From positions 1-64,000 of the forward strand of contig JAEZKP010000071.1 of the NCBI GenBank assembly GCA_023436145.1: DNA of 64,000 nt. Direction: 5' to 3'. The translations under genes were made by a program, and so were the position numbers. Origin of the DNA: Fibrobacterota bacterium. GTDB lineage: Bacteria > Fibrobacterota > Chitinivibrionia > Chitinivibrionales > Chitinispirillaceae. Shown in pieces: positions 17,830-25,730 of the stretch. Position 1 is the first letter of the stretch, and each line of letters begins with the position of its first letter. A model generated the notes under the pieces. It worked only from the letters and a program-made list of their open reading frames with translations. It was not told the DNA's origin and did no database searches.

Positions 17830-19485
17830 TCAGGCATAATATTCTATACTGTTATTGCCATAACGATGACCGGTTTCTACTCCATTGATCATCCCCTGCC
17901 CACTATCTCCCTCTTCCAGGCTCCCTTTCAGAACCTCACCCGAATCCACAGCTATAGATTTATGGCCATGTGAGGACTGATCAGATTGTCTTCCCCATCC
18001 GTTTCCAACATTCACTTCAAAAGAACCAGCCTGGAGATTCTGCTCTGCAAGTGCATCCTTAAGTAATTGAAGATTACTTTCCACAATCTGTTTAACCTGC
18101 TGATTCTCGACCTGAATCCTTGCTGCCACAATATCACCATCCATGCGAATAGCAAGCTTAACCTCTCCCAGAGATTCTGGCCTTAACTGGATACGGATCT
18201 CAGTATCCCCGGATCTTACCAGATGCTGGATTTTTGTGGTTATTTGACCCATGACATGATCATCAGTTGTTCTTTGCAAAACACTACTCAATTTGTTTTC
18301 TGAAGAAGTACTCTTGGGTGAAATCTGGTTTATAGCATCTGTCTGTAAAACCGGCATACTTTCCTCAGTATCCAATTGTAAATCGGAAACGTTTGTGGCG
18401 ACGGCCGGATCCGAAATCAGTGGAAGCTCCAGATTTTCCAGATTTTGGGCAGATTGAACATTCTCCATTTCAACCTTCTCTTTTTTTTCCAGCTTCAGAA
18501 TTGTTCTGTATGTAGAAGCATCAAAACTACCCACAGACATCTCCTTAAGCGGTTCATTTACCGCTCGCAGCACTTCCATTGAAGCTATCTTCTGCCGGGC
18601 TTCGGTACTGTCCTCAATAAGATCACCAAATATTCTGGTTATCTGTTCTATAGGCATACTGATATCACCGGGATCTCTGGCCTGAGTAATACCTGTCATA
18701 ACCGGAATTTCCATTTGCTGGGCCGATTCAGCTTGTACCAGATCCCCGATTCCAAGCATATTAAACGCCAACTCGATTTTAAAAAGCTCTGTCCTTAAAA
18801 TATCAGCAGCACCCGATGCACTCTTTACATCCAGTACTGCCCTCCCGGTATCGAGTGGCAAACCCTGGCTGACCGTCAAATCCAGTACTTCAGTGATACT
18901 TTTAACTACTGAAACTATCTCCGCAAACTGCTTTACATTTTCCTGTGAAACCGTATCCAGAGAGATACTGTCAAGGTCGGCTACAATGTTTATTTGTAAT
19001 GTTTCAGCAATCTTTTTCACTGCACTTATTATAACTCTGGTAGCCTGTTCAGTTTGATCTGTACCGGTTTTAAGCACCTGAGAATTTTCAGAAAAATCTC
19101 CTGTCAGCTGCATCTGAAACAACTGCCCGATGATCTCCTCCTCACACTCTGGCTCTTTATTATCCTGCGGTATCTGCGTTATGGCAGTTTTCTGATTATT
19201 AATCTCCTCCAAGTCGACATCGTTAAGAGGCACACTTAACGATTGGATCTGTGCAGAAATACCGGATTCTTTGAATGTTGGAACAGAACTATCGGTTATC
19301 TGTTTTGCCAAATGGTTAGATCTGGCAACACTGGAGTAGACCTCGTTAAAACTCATATTTTTCTTGTCTGTAATGTGCATAGCAAACCCCGGTGAAGACG
19401 AATCTGGTGATTCTTTCGACCGGTCCATCCGCTTATGCATCTGATCTGCTCCGGGTAAATTAATCATAATTGCATCTGTTCTCAT
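17830..19485 (-). CDS. fliK: FliK, flagellar hook-length control protein
   Basis: 551 residues. A long, low-conservation, Gln/Ser/Glu-rich N-terminal region acts as ruler in the family. The conserved C-terminal domain is at about residues 405-490 (IQHLVRSGDTEIRIQLRPE, LGEVKLAIRMDGD, VESNLQLLKDALAEQNL), matching Flg_hook (pfam02120). It measures hook length and triggers the FlhB specificity switch. AAAGGGGGTGAT lies close upstream of the ATG. A 16-bp gap leads to flgD. Confidence 0.92.
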   Translation of the reverse strand: MRTDAIMINLPGADQMHKRMDRSKESPDSSSPGFAMHITDKKNMSFNEVYSSVARSNHLAKQITDSSVPTFKESGISAQIQSLSVPLNDVDLEEINNQKTAITQIPQDNKEPECEEEIIGQLFQMQLTGDFSENSQVLKTGTDQTEQATRVIISAVKKIAETLQINIVADLDSISLDTVSQENVKQFAEIVSVVKSITEVLDLTVSQGLPLDTGRAVLDVKSASGAADILRTELFKIELAFNMLGIGDLVQAESAQQMEIPVMTGITQARDPGDISMPIEQITRIFGDLIEDSTEARQKIASMEVLRAVNEPLKEMSVGSFDASTYRTILKLEKKEKVEMENVQSAQNLENLELPLISDPAVATNVSDLQLDTEESMPVLQTDAINQISPKSTSSENKLSSVLQRTTDDHVMGQITTKIQHLVRSGDTEIRIQLRPESLGEVKLAIRMDGDIVAARIQVENQQVKQIVESNLQLLKDALAEQNLQAGSFEVNVGNGWGRQSDQSSHGHKSIAVDSGEVLKGSLEEGDSGQGMINGVETGHRYGNNSIEYYA

Positions 19486-19531
19486 TCAAATCACCCCCTT
19501 TCCTTTTAAATGTTAATTAAATCTGCCCAAC

Positions 19532-20104
19532 TCAGAGTTTGGACATAAGTTTACTTATTCTGGTTGCTTTTTCTCTGGAAATTGCAGACAGTATCTTTCC
19601 CTTCTGGCGCTCATCGCCAATGTTGGCTATCACTTTAGCCGCCAGCTCGTCCTGCAGTGTTTCGATAATCTGTGCAGCTTCAAGTGGGCGCATCGCCCCA
19701 TAAATCCTGGAGAGTTCTTTAATCTTTTTAAGATCCAGAGAATCACTTCTGGACACTAACTTCTCAATCTTCTCCCTCTCCTTCTCCAATACTTTGCGGT
19801 TTTCTTGAAGTTCCTGCTGGATCAGATCTATTTTTCTTTGCTTCTCAGAAAGTCTTTCTCTTTCCTTCTGCAGTTCCGCTTTTTCCTGCTGCAAAGCCTG
19901 AAAAGTTCTGGAATTAACCGTTGCCAGCGAATCCCGACGATAATTCTGTTTTATCATTTCAAGCTTCTGCCCTGGTTCCTCTTTCTTATTTCCAAATTCA
20001 ATCCTGGCGGTCCCGGTTAGAAACATCATTGCTATATACAAAATGGGGAAAGTCAGTACTGTGGCTGCTGCTATGTAAAAAAGGTCCTTTAATTTCAGAT
20101 TCAT
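19532..20104 (-). CDS. MotE-like flagellar protein (MgtE-N-type domain)
   Basis: 190 residues: one N-terminal membrane helix (about 8-30), a long charged coiled coil (about 70-125, rich in Gln/Glu/Lys/Arg), and a C-terminal domain LSRIYGAMRPLEAAQIIETLQDELAAKVIANIG, which matches the MgtE intracellular N-domain pattern found in MotE/FlbB-type proteins. MotE chaperones MotC or stator-associated components in other bacteria. Here it is the first gene of the flagellar operon, 46 bp before fliK, directly behind the sigma-54 promoter. Confidence 0.75.
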   Translation of the reverse strand: MNLKLKDLFYIAAATVLTFPILYIAMMFLTGTARIEFGNKKEEPGQKLEMIKQNYRRDSLATVNSRTFQALQQEKAELQKERERLSEKQRKIDLIQQELQENRKVLEKEREKIEKLVSRSDSLDLKKIKELSRIYGAMRPLEAAQIIETLQDELAAKVIANIGDERQKGKILSAISREKATRISKLMSKL

Positions 20105-20149
20105 AGACTATGCCCCAATCGAATAACTTTTAGTCAGCGTCGCAGAGTA

Positions 20150-20166
20150 TGCAACTGTTATGCCAA
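20150..20166 (-). promoter_or_regulatory. Sigma-54 promoter of the flagellar operon
   Basis: On the minus strand the 17-mer TTGGCATAACAGTTGCA matches the sigma-54 consensus (TTGGCAC-N5-TTGCA) with exact spacing between the GG and GC doublets. It lies about 46 bp before the motE ATG, giving an expected leader of about 35 nt. Sigma-54 control of hook and motor operons is known in several phyla. An enhancer-binding activator would be needed and is not in the window. Confidence 0.75.
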
Positions 20167-20333
20167 GAACGGCTGTAAAAGGTAAAAAACAGATAACTCT
20201 TATTATATCAATATTTTGCAAACAAGCTAAAGATTTATTTCAGAGTGGTATTTAAAAGGAGACAAGAAGGTATTTGGAATTAGTTGCCCACGCCTGGGGA
20301 AGAATTTTCCTGCCTGAGGAGAATAAATTTTGA

Positions 20334-20684
20334 CTATTTTCCACGAACTCTGAGGGTGTAATGCATGGTTTGGCACACAATTTTCCCATTACGGATAATA
20401 TAGGTATCTGCACCATCATCGATATATGCATCATCGGATTCGGCTTGCCATTCCAGATAGGCAACATCGTTATAAATTGTTTTGGTGCTGTAAAGGATAT
20501 CGGCCTCAGGTATCTGAGATTCTAAAACAGCAAGAGCTTTTCTGATTCCAGAGCGTCCAAAGAAGACTCCATAGCTGCTTAACAAGAAACAATCTGAAGC
20601 ATAGTTTGTTTCGATATCGGTATCCAGATCCCAATCCAGGGTGTATAGAAGATGACTGTCAAATACCTCTAATGTAGTCCTCAT
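20334..20684 (-). CDS. SnoaL/NTF2-like small protein
   Basis: 116 residues with the layout of the SnoaL-like NTF2 fold: an N-terminal helix, YASDCFLLSSYGVFFGRSGIRKAL (helix-strand with the FxG turn), and beta strands VAYLEWQAES, ADTYIIRNGKIVCQTMHYTLR. The fold is used by many small ligand-binding proteins and isomerases, so no reaction can be assigned. AAGGAGG lies about 6 nt before the ATG, which makes the start firm. It is monocistronic and divergent from the PRC-barrel gene. Confidence 0.72.
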   Translation of the reverse strand: MRTTLEVFDSHLLYTLDWDLDTDIETNYASDCFLLSSYGVFFGRSGIRKALAVLESQIPEADILYSTKTIYNDVAYLEWQAESDDAYIDDGADTYIIRNGKIVCQTMHYTLRVRGK

Positions 20685-20827
20685 CCAATTCCTCCTTCAA
20701 TACATCTATCCAACTATCCAACCAGTGCAAATAATACGCCAGTTGCTAAATGCCGGCATCAGCAATGGAATTATTTTTGCAGATCTTAATTTTCAAGAGA
20801 AAAGTTCTGTTTCCCTGGAGGAGTATC

Positions 20828-21682
20828 ATGCTCACACCAGCCAGCTCTCTATTAGGCTATTCCATTAAAGGTATCGATGGATATGTAGGTACTCTGATGG
20901 ATTTATATATGGATGACTGGCAATGGATTGTCAGGTATCTGGTTGTGGAGATAAGCGAAAATCAGGAGTCAGTTAAATACCTTCTCTCTCCGTTTTCTCT
21001 GGGAAAAATCGACCACCACCGCAAAGAGATCTCCGTTGCCCTCAGTTTGTCCAAAATAAAAAACAGTCCGGAATTCCTTACTGACCTGCCTATCTCCCGT
21101 CAATATGAACTGGCTCTGCGACGCTACTATGAATGGCCTGATTACTGGGAACAGACAAGCTTTTCTGATCCTCCGCCTGCAGGCATTTCACAAAAAGAAG
21201 AACTGACCTTAGATGAAGTAGGAAAACCCATAGATGAGCAGTCGTTCCCCGACTCCGAAGAAATCCTTTCCGATACTACCGAAAATGTGCTTCCCGATGA
21301 ACCAGATGACCAGGAAATTATCGAAGCAGAATTCGGTCTCCCTGAAGAAGAAGCTCATTTCAGTATCGAATTGCGCAGCTTTATGGAACTAAAAGGCTAT
21401 AGAATCCAAACCACAGATAACGATGTCTCTGCCCTGGAAGACCTTATTATCGATGATTCCGACTGGAACAGTAGATATCTTTTAATCAACCTTCATAACT
21501 CCAGTGAAAACCAGATGGTCTTTCTTACACTTCATTTTCTACAACAGGTAAATTGGGGTAACAAACGCATATTTACCTCCCTAAACCAGCAACAACTCCA
21601 GAATGCTCCACGCTTCTCTCCAGGAAGCCCAATCACTCTGGATTTTGAAAAAAAAATTTATTCCTATTACGACTCACTATGA
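20828..21682 (+). CDS. Protein with two PRC-barrel-like domains
   Basis: 284 residues. The ATG at 20828 is chosen because TGGAGGAG lies 5 nt upstream. Domain 1 (about 1-80) reads LLGYSIKGIDGYVGTLMDLYMDDWQWIVRYLVVEI. Domain 2 (about 178-284) repeats the same plan (LKGYRIQTTDNDVSALEDLIIDDSDWNSRYLLINL). A very acidic linker (about 125-178) joins them. PRC-barrel proteins bind RNA or membranes, or serve in photosynthetic or stress contexts; the duplicated architecture resembles stress-related DUF2171/PRC proteins. The function here is unknown. It converges on the ferritin-like gene. Confidence 0.78.
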   Translation: MLTPASSLLGYSIKGIDGYVGTLMDLYMDDWQWIVRYLVVEISENQESVKYLLSPFSLGKIDHHRKEISVALSLSKIKNSPEFLTDLPISRQYELALRRYYEWPDYWEQTSFSDPPPAGISQKEELTLDEVGKPIDEQSFPDSEEILSDTTENVLPDEPDDQEIIEAEFGLPEEEAHFSIELRSFMELKGYRIQTTDNDVSALEDLIIDDSDWNSRYLLINLHNSSENQMVFLTLHFLQQVNWGNKRIFTSLNQQQLQNAPRFSPGSPITLDFEKKIYSYYDSL

Positions 21683-21692
21683 CACTTTCTTT

Positions 21693-22112
21693 TTACGAAT
21701 TCAGTATTTCAAAAAAACGCACATGCTGCTGCTCATCTTCCAGATTCTCATCCAGTATCTCCGCAGATTTACTATCTACATCCAGCTCCAGTGATTTTTC
21801 ATAAAGTGAACTAATTTCCGCTTCTTTGACTGACAATTTGCCCAGCGCCTCTCTCTGACCGGAAAATTCAAAACCAGCCCACTGAATATCAGGTTCAATC
21901 TGCCCTATAATGACTGGAGAATCAACATCAACATTGTTTATCAAATCCAGAAGAATCTCCAGGTGTCTTTTATGATCCTGCTGAAAGATCAGCAATTTAT
22001 CTTTCAGTTCTATATTGATTACCGCTTCCAATACTCGATCATAAAGAGTGACAATATCTGATTCTTTACGAACCAGCGCAGTAAGCAGCGAAACAATATC
22101 ACTATTGCCCAT
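21693..22112 (-). CDS. Ferritin-like four-helix protein (DUF2383-type)
   Basis: 139 residues, predicted all-helical. Glu/His patterns are typical of ferritin-like metal sites: LVRKESDIVTLYDRVLEA, FQQDHKRHLEILLDL, KEAEISSLYEKSLELD and LEDEQQHVRFFE, giving paired E-x(n)-E-x2-H motifs in repeated helices. This suggests a di-iron or regulatory bacterioferritin-like module rather than a storage shell. GAGGGT lies about 9 nt upstream of the ATG. Position next to the PRC-barrel gene suggests a stress context, but that is inference. Confidence 0.65.
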   Translation of the reverse strand: MGNSDIVSLLTALVRKESDIVTLYDRVLEAVINIELKDKLLIFQQDHKRHLEILLDLINNVDVDSPVIIGQIEPDIQWAGFEFSGQREALGKLSVKEAEISSLYEKSLELDVDSKSAEILDENLEDEQQHVRFFEILNS

Positions 22113-22230
22113 TTTTTGATACCCTCTTGTCTTCCGGTATGCCTGAAGGAGTCTCTCTATACTTTTAATCAGACAGTATCAAAAATAGTGCCGATATTAA
22201 ATAATATGGGTGAGAGATATATCGGTTGGC

Positions 22231-23511
22231 TTAAAAGTTTTTTGGTTGGATCGCACCTGCATCCAGAAGTATTTGCTGGATTTCATTGCGTTTGTAGTAT
22301 ACAGCATAATCCAAAGCGGTTTTTCCACTACTGTTGACAGCATTTAAATCAGCACCAGCAGCTATAAGAAGTCGCACTATTTTTTTGTGACCATTGGCAC
22401 TTGCATACATAAGAGCCGTACCCAGTATCTGGTTTTGCGCATCAATCTCTGCACCCTGCATAATAAGTTCATCGACAATTTCTATATAGCCTTTGGAAGC
22501 AGCTACGATAAGAGGTGTGCTTCCATAATCATTTCGCTCATTGATATCGACAATTCTGGTAAACAGTATTGTGCGTACTTTTTCAATGTCTCCATTGCGT
22601 ACTGCAGCCATAAAAGGGGTATAACCGTCGGGTTGCTTTTCCAGCAACACTTTTTCAACCGCACTGAAACCGCCCCTCATAGCCACCATAAGCGGAGTCC
22701 TCCCTCTGGAATCCTTAGCATTCACATCTGCCCCAGCATCCACCAGTATCTTTACCAATTCGACATTGTTCTGAAGTACCGCAATCATGAGTGCATTTCT
22801 TCCAGCATTGTCTCTGGCGGAGATATCCGCACCGAATGCAATCAGCATTTTTACAACCGAATTAAGTTTCAGATCACATGCCATGAGCAGTGCATTTCTT
22901 CCAGATTTATCCTTTGCATTAACATCCGAACCAGCCCGAAGCAGCGGTTCGACAAGCTTTACTGCCTTTTTTTGCAAAGCTCTGATAAGCGGAGTGTATC
23001 CATTTCTGTCGATGATAAAAGGGTCCGCACCAAAATTAATTAAAATGGAAACCATCTCTGAATCGCCCCTTTCCACGGCTCGTATCAGTACAGTTTCCCG
23101 GTTACTGTCAGCGACATTTACCGAAGCCCCTCTCTCCAGAAGCATTTCTGCAATCGAGTGATTTCCATGAACAACCGCATGACTCAAAGCAGTCCTCTGA
23201 GCTTTATCCTGCAAATCCGGATCGGCTCCGCTCTTTAATAGCAATAACACCATATCTTTACAACCCACAATAGTAGCTGCTGAAAGAAGACTCATACCTG
23301 TAGAATCGGAAAGATCCGGATCTGCACCACAATTTAATACTTTGAAAGCCTCGGAAACATCACAGGACCATAACGCTCTTGTCAAATCCTGGTACGCCTC
23401 CGCTTCATCCTGCTTACATTCACTAAACAGAATTTGAGCAGATGACAGGAAAAAAAGAATCAGAGCGGCTCTGAATGGGAATCGGACTTGGTGGCGGAAA
23501 CTGCTTGCCAT
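22231..23511 (-). CDS. Secreted ankyrin-repeat protein
   Basis: 426 residues. A hydrophobic N-terminal segment (about 10-30, FPFRAALILFFLSSAQILFSEC) suggests export or membrane anchoring, with a Cys at its end. About eleven ankyrin repeats follow to the C-terminus, with regular DxxGxTPLxxAxxxGxxxxVxxLLxxGAD patterns. Repeats mediate protein-protein contacts; the partner is unknown. It is the last gene of a tight unit with the Crp-like regulator (8-bp gap) and the SPOR lipoprotein. Confidence 0.85.
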   Translation of the reverse strand: MASSFRHQVRFPFRAALILFFLSSAQILFSECKQDEAEAYQDLTRALWSCDVSEAFKVLNCGADPDLSDSTGMSLLSAATIVGCKDMVLLLLKSGADPDLQDKAQRTALSHAVVHGNHSIAEMLLERGASVNVADSNRETVLIRAVERGDSEMVSILINFGADPFIIDRNGYTPLIRALQKKAVKLVEPLLRAGSDVNAKDKSGRNALLMACDLKLNSVVKMLIAFGADISARDNAGRNALMIAVLQNNVELVKILVDAGADVNAKDSRGRTPLMVAMRGGFSAVEKVLLEKQPDGYTPFMAAVRNGDIEKVRTILFTRIVDINERNDYGSTPLIVAASKGYIEIVDELIMQGAEIDAQNQILGTALMYASANGHKKIVRLLIAAGADLNAVNSSGKTALDYAVYYKRNEIQQILLDAGAIQPKNF

Positions 23512-23519
23512 ATATCTCT

Positions 23520-24182
23520 CTATATTACCGGTATTTCTGTAGATCCTTTGAATACACTCTTTGCCAGAGTTTCGATTTTTTCTTTTTCGGTAAGAATTAC
23601 TCTTCCCCGTTCTGTACTAACCAATCCTTTTTTTTCAAACCAATCGAGTTTTGAAGAAATATCCTGAGGAGAAATATTCATGAGATCCATCAGTTCGTTT
23701 TCCAGAAACTTGCGATTTATCTGCACATTATCTGCATTCTCTGACCATTCTGAAGAAACAATCAGCATGATCAGTGCCGCGATATGATTTGTACAATCAC
23801 CCTCAACAGACCGGTTGATTTTTTCATCTACTTCTCTTAAACGGTGAACAAGAACCTGGGCGATTTTCCTGAGATATTCAGGAACTCTGTCAAGAATTAA
23901 AGCAAAATCTTCTGCAGATATCACTGAAAGTTCTGAGTCTTCTATAGCAACCACGGATGCACTCCGGCACCCTCCATCAATGGAGGCAATCTCACCAATC
24001 ACCATCCCCGCACCTGCCATGTCCAACTCAATCTCCGACTGACCTTCTGTCTTAAAAATCCTCACACAACCTTTCTTGATGATATAGAGTTCCTGCGAAT
24101 TATCATGCTGTCTGAACAGGTATTCGTCCTTTTTTAGAAAAAGAGTATTAAGCTTCACACGATCATCTGTTTTTTCAGCCAC
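23520..24182 (-). CDS. Crp/Fnr-family transcriptional regulator
   Basis: 220 residues: an N-terminal cyclic-nucleotide-binding-type beta barrel (about 10-115, with GAGMVIGEIASIDGGCRSASVVAIEDSELSVI) and a C-terminal winged helix (about 145-210, LMNISPQDISSKLDWFEKKGLVSTERGRVIL). There is no cysteine cluster for an Fnr iron-sulfur centre, and the cAMP-contact residues cannot be confirmed, so the signal is unknown. It lies between the SPOR lipoprotein (6 bp) and the ankyrin gene (8 bp). Confidence 0.87.
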   Translation of the reverse strand: MAEKTDDRVKLNTLFLKKDEYLFRQHDNSQELYIIKKGCVRIFKTEGQSEIELDMAGAGMVIGEIASIDGGCRSASVVAIEDSELSVISAEDFALILDRVPEYLRKIAQVLVHRLREVDEKINRSVEGDCTNHIAALIMLIVSSEWSENADNVQINRKFLENELMDLMNISPQDISSKLDWFEKKGLVSTERGRVILTEKEKIETLAKSVFKGSTEIPVI

Positions 24183-24188
24183 ATTTCC

Positions 24189-24695
24189 TCAATTGTTTAC
24201 TGCTTTTGTGGAAACAATCCAAGCATCAGTATAGCCAAGACTTTTGATCTTTTTCAGTTGCAGTTCAGCTTCTGAACGCTGTGCGAAATTACCTGCCAGA
24301 AGTTTGTAATAAGGGGATTCAAAACTTATGGAAAGAGGAATTTTTATTTTCGTCTCTATCCGCCGTTTCTGCTCTCTGATGGTTTCAATTTGACTTGATG
24401 CAAATAATTGGATTTTATATCTCACGGCTGCTTCTGCCTGCTGCATAACGACCTCTGACACCGGAGCAGTTTCTTTTTGAAAATCGGAGTCTTCCATGCT
24501 TATTTCATTGCCCCAATTCAGTGTGTCTAAAAAGGTGTAATGAGCTGGGCTGGTTGGCTCGTAGCGGTTTTGCTGGGTAACGTTGCTATCCTCGGTTCCC
24601 TCACTCTCCTGAGTCTTTTTCTTTGTTATCCCCAAAGGAGTACATCCAACCCAGATGGTAGCCACTATGATAGTAAATATTAATCCTTTTCTCAT
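24189..24695 (-). CDS. SPOR-domain lipoprotein
   Basis: 168 residues. The N-terminal signal MRKGLIFTIIVATIWVGC ends in a lipobox-like WVGC with Cys18. A disordered polar linker follows, then a SPOR domain at about 90-165 (RYKIQLFASSQIETIREQKRRIE, YYKLLAGNFAQRSEAELQLKKIKSLGYTDAWIV). SPOR domains bind denuded peptidoglycan at division septa. It is the first gene of the SPOR-crp-ankyrin unit, divergent from the pilB-side promoter. Confidence 0.85.
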   Translation of the reverse strand: MRKGLIFTIIVATIWVGCTPLGITKKKTQESEGTEDSNVTQQNRYEPTSPAHYTFLDTLNWGNEISMEDSDFQKETAPVSEVVMQQAEAAVRYKIQLFASSQIETIREQKRRIETKIKIPLSISFESPYYKLLAGNFAQRSEAELQLKKIKSLGYTDAWIVSTKAVNN

Positions 24696-24738
24696 ATGAT
24701 ATAATTCCTGTGATAAAACTTAAAATCTGTTTGTGAAT

Positions 24739-24767
24739 TTGACTATTTTTAAGATGAAGTTTATACT
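24739..24767 (+). promoter_or_regulatory. Sigma-70-type promoter upstream of the pilB cluster
   Basis: TTGACT (24739-24744), a 17-bp spacer and TATACT (24762-24767) form a near-consensus housekeeping promoter on the plus strand. The predicted transcript starts near 24774, about 25 nt before the AGGAG that precedes the AUU-started gene. Confidence 0.72.
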
Positions 24768-24806
24768 TCTTTAATATAATAATTCCCTCATCCATAGGAG
24801 TCAAGC

Positions 24807-25613
24807 ATTCTCGATCATCGCAAACGCTACGAACTGATCAGAAAGCGGCATTCTTTCAGTTTTCAAAAAAGCCGCATCGGACTCGCTTACTTCATCAAAA
24901 TCATTCTTCTGACAGCTTTTATTGTAGCTCTCTCCTGGTATTCTCATCAAGAAGAAAATAACCCGTTCAGCACTAAAGAAAAAATTAAGCTCTTTTTAAT
25001 GGATGAAAAACCAGTAGTAGCCTGTTATCCCCAACATCCTCAAAAAAAAACGCTTGCAATTATTGTGACTGGAAATCAGGTTCCATCTCTGGAAAAGATC
25101 GAGAAACCAGGGCCATTGGCACTTATCTTTAGCTCGTATCCGGTAAAATCACCCTCACTTCAGTCGATCCCAGCTATCTGGACGGCTCTGGATACTTCCA
25201 GCAAATCAGTCCCCCCTCAGGGCTGGCCGCCTCCCTATCCTGCACAAAGCATACATGACACACTTGAAATTTCGGTTAAAAACATTCCTTTTTTTTCCGA
25301 TGGAACAACAGCTCTTTTCTTTTGTACCGCTAACTGCAACGGTCTTATTATAGATGGCGATTTCAGGGCTGATTCCATTATTGCAGATAGTCTGAAAGAA
25401 AATGTGGACTTGTTAATTGTATGCAGTAATGACCCTGCAAAAATAAAATACATCCGCTCAAAAATCCGCCCCCGCTTTCTGATCAGCACATCCTTGCCAG
25501 ATGATGAGCTTAAAAAACTTACAAATATTCTTTTTTTCAGAAATTATTCATCAGCAATTGAGTTTGAGATAAGAAAGGGTAAAAAACTTACCCTCAAAGC
25601 ACCCATTGAATGA
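24807..25613 (+). CDS. Single-pass membrane protein of unknown function, apparent AUU start
   Basis: 268 residues if read from ATT at 24807. No ATG, GTG or TTG is found between the in-frame stop at 24795 and the membrane helix. AGGAG (24796-24800) lies exactly 6 nt before the ATT and a strong promoter lies upstream, so a rare AUU start is the simplest reading. The product has a basic N-terminus (DHRKRYELIRKRH), a membrane helix (IKIILLTAFIVALSWY, about 33-48), then an extracytoplasmic region with LLIVCSNDPAKIKYI and RPRFLISTS. An internal ATG at 24999 would delete the helix. I recognise no family; it precedes pilB by about 117 bp. Confidence 0.65.
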   Translation: MLDHRKRYELIRKRHSFSFQKSRIGLAYFIKIILLTAFIVALSWYSHQEENNPFSTKEKIKLFLMDEKPVVACYPQHPQKKTLAIIVTGNQVPSLEKIEKPGPLALIFSSYPVKSPSLQSIPAIWTALDTSSKSVPPQGWPPPYPAQSIHDTLEISVKNIPFFSDGTTALFFCTANCNGLIIDGDFRADSIIADSLKENVDLLIVCSNDPAKIKYIRSKIRPRFLISTSLPDDELKKLTNILFFRNYSSAIEFEIRKGKKLTLKAPIE

Positions 25614-25730
25614 TTGATGAAACTACCGCGTATACTGTATAATTCAGAATGTTCAAACAAAGAATAAAAGCGAACGGATTTGCAGTGTCAGGGATGATAA
25701 AATTTTAAAAACGAATGCAGCAGGGTGAAA

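Noticed and set aside
22165..22205. GCCGATAT on the plus strand as a possible sigma-28 promoter
   Set aside because: No TAAA-type -35 box at the required distance, and the downstream genes lie on the other strand.
24999..25613. ATG at 24999 as start of the gene before pilB
   Set aside because: It would discard an obvious membrane helix and coding sequence upstream, and has no ribosome binding site, whereas ATT at 24807 has both context and a promoter.
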